Below, in pieces: positions 4,410-7,785 of a stretch of DNA of 7,785 nt. The stretch is from CALBLZ01 sp041917855. Lineage in GTDB: Bacteria > Patescibacteriota > UBA1384 > CAILIB01. A program made the position numbers and the translations under genes. The notes beneath the pieces were generated by a model. That model did no database searches. It was given only the letters and a program-made list of their open reading frames with translations, and had not been told where the DNA came from. The stretch is taken from NCBI GenBank assembly GCA_041917855.1, contig JAYRWT010000056.1, positions 1-7,785 on the forward strand, read 5' to 3'. Position 1 is the stretch's first letter. Every line of letters begins with the position of its first letter.

Positions 4410-5051
4410 ATGCGCAAACGGGGCTTCACGTTGATTGAACTTCTGGTGGTCATTACGATCATCACCTTACTTGTGGTTATCGCAAGCACCTCCTACCTTA
4501 CCGCACAGCGCAACGCACGGGACAATGCGCGCAAAACTAACCTAAACGCTCTTGCAACAGGCTTAGAGCAGTATAAATTAGTAACCAGTCAGTACCCAGG
4601 TATTAGTAATCCAAATACTATCGCCGCCAAGGTTGGTGTTGTAGACGGGAAAAACTTTTGCATTGCAAATGAAACCTACTACTACAGCCCTAAGGGTAAG
4701 TGCGGCACCGCATCTGCTTCAGGTGGCAGTAATCAAATAACTGAAGGCACAACAGTTGAAGCAGAAAAAAAACACCGCCCCAGCCAGTACGCACCGGAGC
4801 CAAACTGGATTCCAGGTATGGGTAAGTACATGAACCCAGCGGTAATTGAGCGCCGTTACAACGGTGTCAGCGGAGAGAACGACTCAGCGTCCTTTAACGC
4901 AGCAGACGGCAAACCCTACTTTGAGGGTGTCACTCCCACAAACAACAACCGTACGTACTCCTTCCGCCGTACAGATACCGGTTATTACCTGAATGTAACC
5001 CTGGAAAACCTCGATGCGTTTCCAAACCACATCTACACGCTCAGTAAGTAA
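4410..5051 (+). CDS. Type IV pilin-like protein 1 (class III/prepilin signal, 213 residues)
   Basis: The N-terminus MRKRG^FTLIELLVVITIITL is a textbook prepilin signal: a basic five-residue leader, a PilD-type cleavage site after G5, and Glu at mature position 5. A hydrophobic helix spans about 6-28. An amphipathic segment with AQRNARDNARKTNLNALATG at 32-51 then continues the N-terminal pilin helix. Cysteines at 84 and 98 could form a disulfide. The NWIPGMGKYM stretch at 132-141 resembles a motif I associate with pseudopilin-like proteins of Patescibacteria. The protein would be inserted by the Sec pathway, cleaved and assembled into a pilus or pseudopilus; no peptidase, ATPase or platform gene is in the window. 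Its 3' end overlaps pilin 2 by 38 bases, so the two are co-transcribed and probably translationally coupled. Whether it is the major or a minor subunit cannot be told. Confidence 0.9.
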   Translation: MRKRGFTLIELLVVITIITLLVVIASTSYLTAQRNARDNARKTNLNALATGLEQYKLVTSQYPGISNPNTIAAKVGVVDGKNFCIANETYYYSPKGKCGTASASGGSNQITEGTTVEAEKKHRPSQYAPEPNWIPGMGKYMNPAVIERRYNGVSGENDSASFNAADGKPYFEGVTPTNNNRTYSFRRTDTGYYLNVTLENLDAFPNHIYTLSK

Positions 5052-5586
5052 ATCGCCAGGTTTCACGCTGATTGAGCTGATTGTCGTACTCGCGATTCTA
5101 ATGCTTCTAATCTCAGCAGCACTGATTGGAATCCGTAACGGCCAGATTGCCAGTCGAGATAGCCAGCGCACCGCAAATGTCCTGTCTGTTAGCAGGGCAA
5201 TTGATCAATACAGCGCAGCTAATCGTGGAGCACTGTTTACTGCTGGCGCCAATGATTGCCTTAAGACTGTGGTGGGTAATAATCTCGATAAGTACTTCCC
5301 CAATAACCAGTTACCAGCAGATGTACTCCCCATGCCAGATGGTGGTGAAAGTTGCATCCGCTACAGTCAAAACACTCCAAGCGACAAGGGCTCAACCTTG
5401 TCTGACTTACTAAAAACTACCTATACCCTTGAGTTCTGGCTTGAGCGTCCGATCTCTGAAGAGGCAGGATTATACGTAACGGACAGCGCGGGTGTAGAAC
5501 TAGGACCGGTAAAAAAGGTTCCCAAATCTAGTACTCTGCCACGCTATTACTACCCTGGGCCATACTGCGGCGATACTTGCCCGTAG
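5014..5586 (+). CDS. Type IV pilin-like protein 2 (190 residues, longer leader)
   Basis: The prepilin signal is MRFQTTSTRSVSKSPG^FTLIELIVVLAI, with cleavage after G16 and Glu at mature position 5. The hydrophobic helix runs to about residue 40, then RNGQIASRDSQRTANVLSVS at 41-60 continues it. Four cysteines lie at 82, 114, 185 and 189; the last two are in the C-terminal CGDTCP. The ATG at 5014 lies inside pilin 1 in the +1 frame. It gives a 16-residue leader, within the range for prepilins, and a weak GGA lies eight bases before it. The 38-base overlap implies translational coupling and a fixed ratio between the two subunits. Its smaller size and different leader suggest a minor or tip pilin. 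A strong terminator follows, so the pair forms a complete two-gene operon. Confidence 0.87.
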   Translation: MRFQTTSTRSVSKSPGFTLIELIVVLAILMLLISAALIGIRNGQIASRDSQRTANVLSVSRAIDQYSAANRGALFTAGANDCLKTVVGNNLDKYFPNNQLPADVLPMPDGGESCIRYSQNTPSDKGSTLSDLLKTTYTLEFWLERPISEEAGLYVTDSAGVELGPVKKVPKSSTLPRYYYPGPYCGDTCP

Positions 5587-5601
5587 GTAAGTAATTATAA
5601 G

Positions 5602-5623
5602 ACGGCTCACAGAGCCGTTTTTT
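5602..5623 (+). terminator. Intrinsic terminator of the pilin operon
   Basis: ACGGCTC (5602-5608) pairs with GAGCCGT (5612-5618) around loop ACA and is followed by a run of six Ts (5618-5623). It begins 15 bases after the pilin 2 stop. Confidence 0.9.
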
Positions 5624-5626
5624 GTA

Positions 5627-5655
5627 TTGCTGGTCAATTTTTTTTGGGCTATAGT
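5627..5655 (+). promoter_or_regulatory. Promoter of the DHH phosphoesterase gene (leaderless)
   Basis: TTGCTG (5627-5632) and TATAGT (5650-5655) are separated by exactly 17 bases. The -10 ends seven bases before the ATG at 5663, so the transcript should start at or next to the AUG. The promoter begins only three bases after the T-run of the pilin terminator. Confidence 0.75.
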
Positions 5656-5662
5656 GACGGCA

Positions 5663-7138
5663 ATGCCTCCACTAGAACTCACCCCCAAACAGCAGCTAAC
5701 AGAGCTCGTTAAAAAGAGTCAGTCTATTCTTCTCCTTACTCACAACCACCCCGATGGTGACGCGGTTGGGAGCGTGCTTGGCATGGCCCTGGGGCTGCGT
5801 AAAATGGGCAAGGAGGTACGTGTAGTAGCCCCTGGCAAGCCTACTGGCCCGTTTGGCTTTTTGCCTTCATTTGAGGCTCTCTCGCAAGAACTAACCATTC
5901 AGAAAGATTTACTGGTTGTGCTCGATGAAAGTCAGGCACGTATTGGCAACATCTCACTCAAACGCGTAGCAGAAAACAAGCTCGTAGTTGTCATCACACC
6001 AAAGGGCGGTACTCTAACCGCTAGTAATGTCAGAATTGAAGACGGCTCATACAACGTAGATTTAATCATTTGTTTAGATTGCTCAAACCTAGAGCGCCTT
6101 GATCATATTTACGAAGATAACAGCAGCCTTTTCTACGAGGTACCGGTGGTCAATATTGATCACCACGCCGATAACACCAACTTCGGCAAAGTAAACATCG
6201 TTGACATCACTGCTTCCTCTACTGCCGAAATATTGGTCTCTGTACTAGAAACCATTGGTAAAGACATTCAAGGTATGATTGATGCCGACATTGCAACCTG
6301 TTTGCTCACCGGAATTACCACCGACACAGGCAGCTTCCAAAACCAGAACACCACACCAAAATCACTCACTATTGCTGCGCAAATGGTTGCTGCCGGAGCT
6401 AATCAACAGGAGATTGTGCAGCGCATTTTCCGCACCCGCGAGCTCTCTACTCTGCGCCTATGGGGCCGCGCTCTTTCTTACATTAAAGAGGATGCCGAAC
6501 GAAACTTTGCCTGGTCTATACTGAGCAAGTCAGATTTTGTAGCGGCTCAAGCCCAGCCTGAAGAAGCGAGCGGGGTCATTGATGAGCTACTTAAGACAGC
6601 TTCGAATATGGACTTTGTCATCCTTATGTCTGAGCGCGAAGGTAGCCTGCGCGCCTCACTGCGAGCCATCAACCCAAGTCGCGATGTGTCACGTATTGCC
6701 AACCTGTTCAATGGGGGCGGACACCCAATGGCCGCAGCCTTTAGCCTCCCCGATAAAACTATTAAGGATAGCGAGCATGAGGTGATTAGCAAAATCCGTG
6801 CATTTCTTGACCAAGAGCGGGGTATTGCACACACACCCACAGAGCATGCACAAGCCACTGAGGTAGTCCTAGAGACAATCTCAAACGTAGAACCTGAAAC
6901 CTTGTCCGAACCGACCCCCACAAACCCTACTACACCACCAGCACGTAAGCCTCTCTTTCCGCCAAAGAGCCAGCCAGAGCGACGTTCAGAGCAAGATCGT
7001 AAGCGTCCATTTGTAGCACAGCCACCACGACCTCGACCAACTCCACGCCCTGTAGAGGTACGTGAACATGCTTCGCTACGAGAAGAAGATTTATCACAGC
7101 TCCTGGTAACCGACCGTGAGGGCAGTGAAGAGGCTTGA
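5663..7138 (+). CDS. nrnA: DHH/DHHA1 phosphoesterase, NrnA-like (nanoRNase / pAp phosphatase)
   Basis: The 491-residue product carries the DHH motifs in order: THNHPDGDAVGS (26-37), the aspartate strand DLIICLDCS (133-141), IDHH (165-168), and TTDTGSF (219-225). These residues bind the two metal ions. The DHHA1 domain has the substrate loop GGGHPMAA (351-358). NrnA proteins degrade 2-5 base RNAs and often dephosphorylate pAp. The usual length is about 320 residues; two additions explain the rest. One is an insertion at roughly 75-131 between motif I and the aspartate strand. The other is a disordered C-terminal tail (about 390-491), rich in Pro, Arg and Lys near 417-466 and ending acidic. The ATG at 5663 is preferred over the in-frame TTG at 5627, which is the -35 box of the promoter. 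The gene precedes rpsO and pnp, a common setting for nrnA. Exact substrate is inferred. Confidence 0.9.
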   Translation: MPPLELTPKQQLTELVKKSQSILLLTHNHPDGDAVGSVLGMALGLRKMGKEVRVVAPGKPTGPFGFLPSFEALSQELTIQKDLLVVLDESQARIGNISLKRVAENKLVVVITPKGGTLTASNVRIEDGSYNVDLIICLDCSNLERLDHIYEDNSSLFYEVPVVNIDHHADNTNFGKVNIVDITASSTAEILVSVLETIGKDIQGMIDADIATCLLTGITTDTGSFQNQNTTPKSLTIAAQMVAAGANQQEIVQRIFRTRELSTLRLWGRALSYIKEDAERNFAWSILSKSDFVAAQAQPEEASGVIDELLKTASNMDFVILMSEREGSLRASLRAINPSRDVSRIANLFNGGGHPMAAAFSLPDKTIKDSEHEVISKIRAFLDQERGIAHTPTEHAQATEVVLETISNVEPETLSEPTPTNPTTPPARKPLFPPKSQPERRSEQDRKRPFVAQPPRPRPTPRPVEVREHASLREEDLSQLLVTDREGSEEA

Positions 7139-7163
7139 TTCTGCAGATATCTTCAGGTATATT
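7135..7163 (+). promoter_or_regulatory. Promoter of rpsO
   Basis: TTGATT (7135-7140) and TATATT (7158-7163) are separated by exactly 17 bases. The -35 box overlaps the TGA stop codon of the DHH gene (7136-7138). Transcription would start near 7170, giving a leader of about 26 bases without a Shine-Dalgarno sequence. Confidence 0.75.
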
Positions 7164-7195
7164 CAACAACGAAACTTAGTTAGTTACCCACTCGT

Positions 7196-7456
7196 ATGAC
7201 GAAGGCAAAGAAGGATTTGGTTAAAAAGTATCAGACCCACGAGGGAGACACCGGCTCCACTCAGGTTCAGGCTGCACTCCTTACCGACCGCATCACTGAA
7301 CTGACCGACCACCTAAAGCAGCACAAGAAGGATTTCGATTCTCGCTCTGGCCTGCTCAAGTTGGTAGGACGCCGTCGTCGCCTGCTCAACTACCTGGCTT
7401 CCACCCAGCCTGAGGTATACGAGACACTGATTAAAGATCTGGGCCTGCGCAAATAA
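7196..7456 (+). CDS. rpsO: Small ribosomal subunit protein S15 (uS15)
   Basis: The 86-residue product matches the S15 length (88-89 in most bacteria). It contains the family landmarks DTGSTQVQAALLTDRI (18-33), LTDHLKQHKKDFDSRSGLL (36-54), and GRRRRLLNYL (58-67), ending in LGLRK. S15 is a primary binder of 16S rRNA helices 20-22 in the central domain of the 30S subunit. The motif usually written DHHSR or DYHSR is DFDSR here, so the second histidine is an aspartate; I believe this also occurs in other Patescibacteria. In many bacteria S15 represses its own translation through its mRNA leader; here the predicted leader is only about 26 bases, which leaves little room for a classical pseudoknot. 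A strong hairpin separates it from pnp. Confidence 0.97.
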   Translation: MTKAKKDLVKKYQTHEGDTGSTQVQAALLTDRITELTDHLKQHKKDFDSRSGLLKLVGRRRRLLNYLASTQPEVYETLIKDLGLRK

Positions 7457-7462
7457 AACCAA

Positions 7463-7483
7463 CCCCAGGGATTTTCCCTGGGG
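7463..7483 (+). terminator. Hairpin between rpsO and pnp: terminator or processing site
   Basis: CCCCAGGGA (7463-7471) pairs perfectly with TCCCTGGGG (7475-7483) around a 3-base loop. The following sequence is AT-rich with scattered Ts rather than a solid T-run, so termination may be incomplete. In E. coli the rpsO-pnp junction also holds a terminator and an RNase III-cut hairpin; a similar role here is inferred. Confidence 0.7.
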
Positions 7484-7512
7484 TATTACATTTATATTTT
7501 ATTCATTCTTCG

Positions 7513-7530
7513 CTCCCACCATGGTTGGGG
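7513..7530 (+). repeat. Imperfect palindrome in the pnp leader
   Basis: CTCCCACCA (7513-7521) faces TGGTTGGGG (7522-7530) with one mismatch and one G-U pair, centred on CCATGG. It lies 17 bases before the pnp ATG and could form a second leader hairpin. The ATG inside it (7521) is followed by an in-frame TAA at 7536 and is not the pnp start. Confidence 0.35.
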
Positions 7531-7547
7531 GTTGTTAACCAGAGAAT

Positions 7548-7785
7548 ATGTCCATAGAGAAATACACGTCGGAGCTTGGTAGCACAGAGCTCCATTTTGA
7601 GTTTGGTCGTTTTGCAGAGCAAGCTGGTGCCGCCGTCACCCTTCAGGCGGGTGAAACCATGCTGATGGCTACCTGCACCGTAGCGAAACAGGAGCGCGAA
7701 GGCATCGACTTCTTCCCCCTGCTGATCGACTTTGAGGAGAAGATGTACGCGGCAGGTAAGATTTCTGGTTCACGCTTTATCAAGC
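7548..7785 (+). CDS. pnp: Polynucleotide phosphorylase, N-terminus (partial, runs off the window)
   Basis: Only the first 79 residues are present. They match the start of the first RNase PH domain: GRFAEQAGAAVTLQAGETML (20-39), then DFFPLLIDFEEKMYAAGKIS (54-73) and GSRFIK. DFFPL.V.Y.EK.YAAGKI is a hallmark of PNPase. The enzyme is a trimeric 3'-5' phosphorolytic exoribonuclease in mRNA turnover. The second RNase PH domain and the KH and S1 domains would lie beyond the edge. The ATG at 7548 is the only start after the in-frame TAA at 7536. No well-spaced Shine-Dalgarno site is visible (AGAG at 7541-7544 is too close). The order rpsO-pnp is widely conserved. The SGSRF ending, where many bacteria have PGGFF, is a common family variant. 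Confidence 0.95.
   Translation, partial: MSIEKYTSELGSTELHFEFGRFAEQAGAAVTLQAGETMLMATCTVAKQEREGIDFFPLLIDFEEKMYAAGKISGSRFIK

Noticed and set aside
5627..5662. In-frame TTG start giving 12 extra residues on the DHH protein
   Set aside because: The TTG is the first part of the -35 box of a 17-bp spaced promoter, so it would lie upstream of the transcription start.
6547..7169. Minus-strand frames opposite the DHH gene
   Set aside because: They lie antisense to conserved DHHA1 motifs and the tail, with no start signals or recognisable product.
7136..7183. TGA read as glycine (as in SR1/Gracilibacteria), extending the DHH protein
   Set aside because: No conserved gene here uses an internal TGA, and the extension would run through the rpsO promoter with no conserved residues.
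1..7785. CRISPR array, insertion sequence, rRNA, riboswitch
   Set aside because: No regularly spaced repeats, transposase, rRNA sequence or recognisable riboswitch core was seen on either strand.

Overview
The window looks like chromosomal backbone DNA of a bacterium with a compact genome, most likely a member of the Candidate Phyla Radiation (Patescibacteria). This is an inference. It rests on short spacers, several small single-membrane-span proteins of unknown family, two GFTLIEL-type pilins of the pattern common in that group, a DHH phosphoesterase with an unusual insertion, and several genes that appear to be read from leaderless mRNAs. The standard genetic code fits: TAA, TAG and TGA all end genes and no conserved gene contains an internal stop. 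There is no sign of a mobile element, prophage, CRISPR array or rRNA.

Layout. At the left edge the N-terminal membrane part of an FtsK/SpoIIIE-like DNA translocase runs off the window on the minus strand. Diverging from it is ychF, a ribosome-associated ATPase. A bidirectional terminator separates ychF from a 63-residue minus-strand membrane peptide with the best promoter in the window and a clear Shine-Dalgarno site. Upstream of it is a second small minus-strand membrane protein of 98 residues. Diverging from that is a plus-strand stable-RNA region: tRNA-Gly(GCC), tRNA-Cys(GCA), secG, tRNA-Leu(CAG), then tRNA-Phe(GAA) and tRNA-Val(TAC) behind a second promoter, closed by a bidirectional terminator at 3521-3569. 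That terminator also ends a 265-residue membrane-anchored surface protein on the minus strand. The surface protein shares a 44-bp divergent promoter region with two overlapping type IV pilin-like genes. The right third holds a DHH/DHHA1 phosphoesterase (NrnA-like), rpsO (ribosomal protein S15) and the start of pnp (polynucleotide phosphorylase).

How the genes fit together. secG next to tRNA-Leu, and nrnA-rpsO-pnp, are parts of gene neighbourhoods known from many bacteria (secG-leuU and the infB-rbfA-nrnA-truB-rpsO-pnp region). The right end therefore combines RNA turnover (nanoRNA degradation and 3'-5' phosphorolysis) with ribosome assembly, and the middle combines protein export (SecG) with surface pili.

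The most notable non-coding signal is the promoter layout. In front of ftsK, the surface protein, pilin 1 and nrnA, a -10 hexamer ends only 6-7 bases before the ATG, so transcription should begin at or next to the start codon. In contrast, the 63-residue peptide gene has a TTGACA-17-TATACT promoter, a leader of about 55 bases and a Shine-Dalgarno site. No complete new multi-gene system is evident. The best candidates for something undescribed are the 63-residue peptide with its overlapping inverted repeats, and the mirror-image promoter pair between the surface protein and the pilins.
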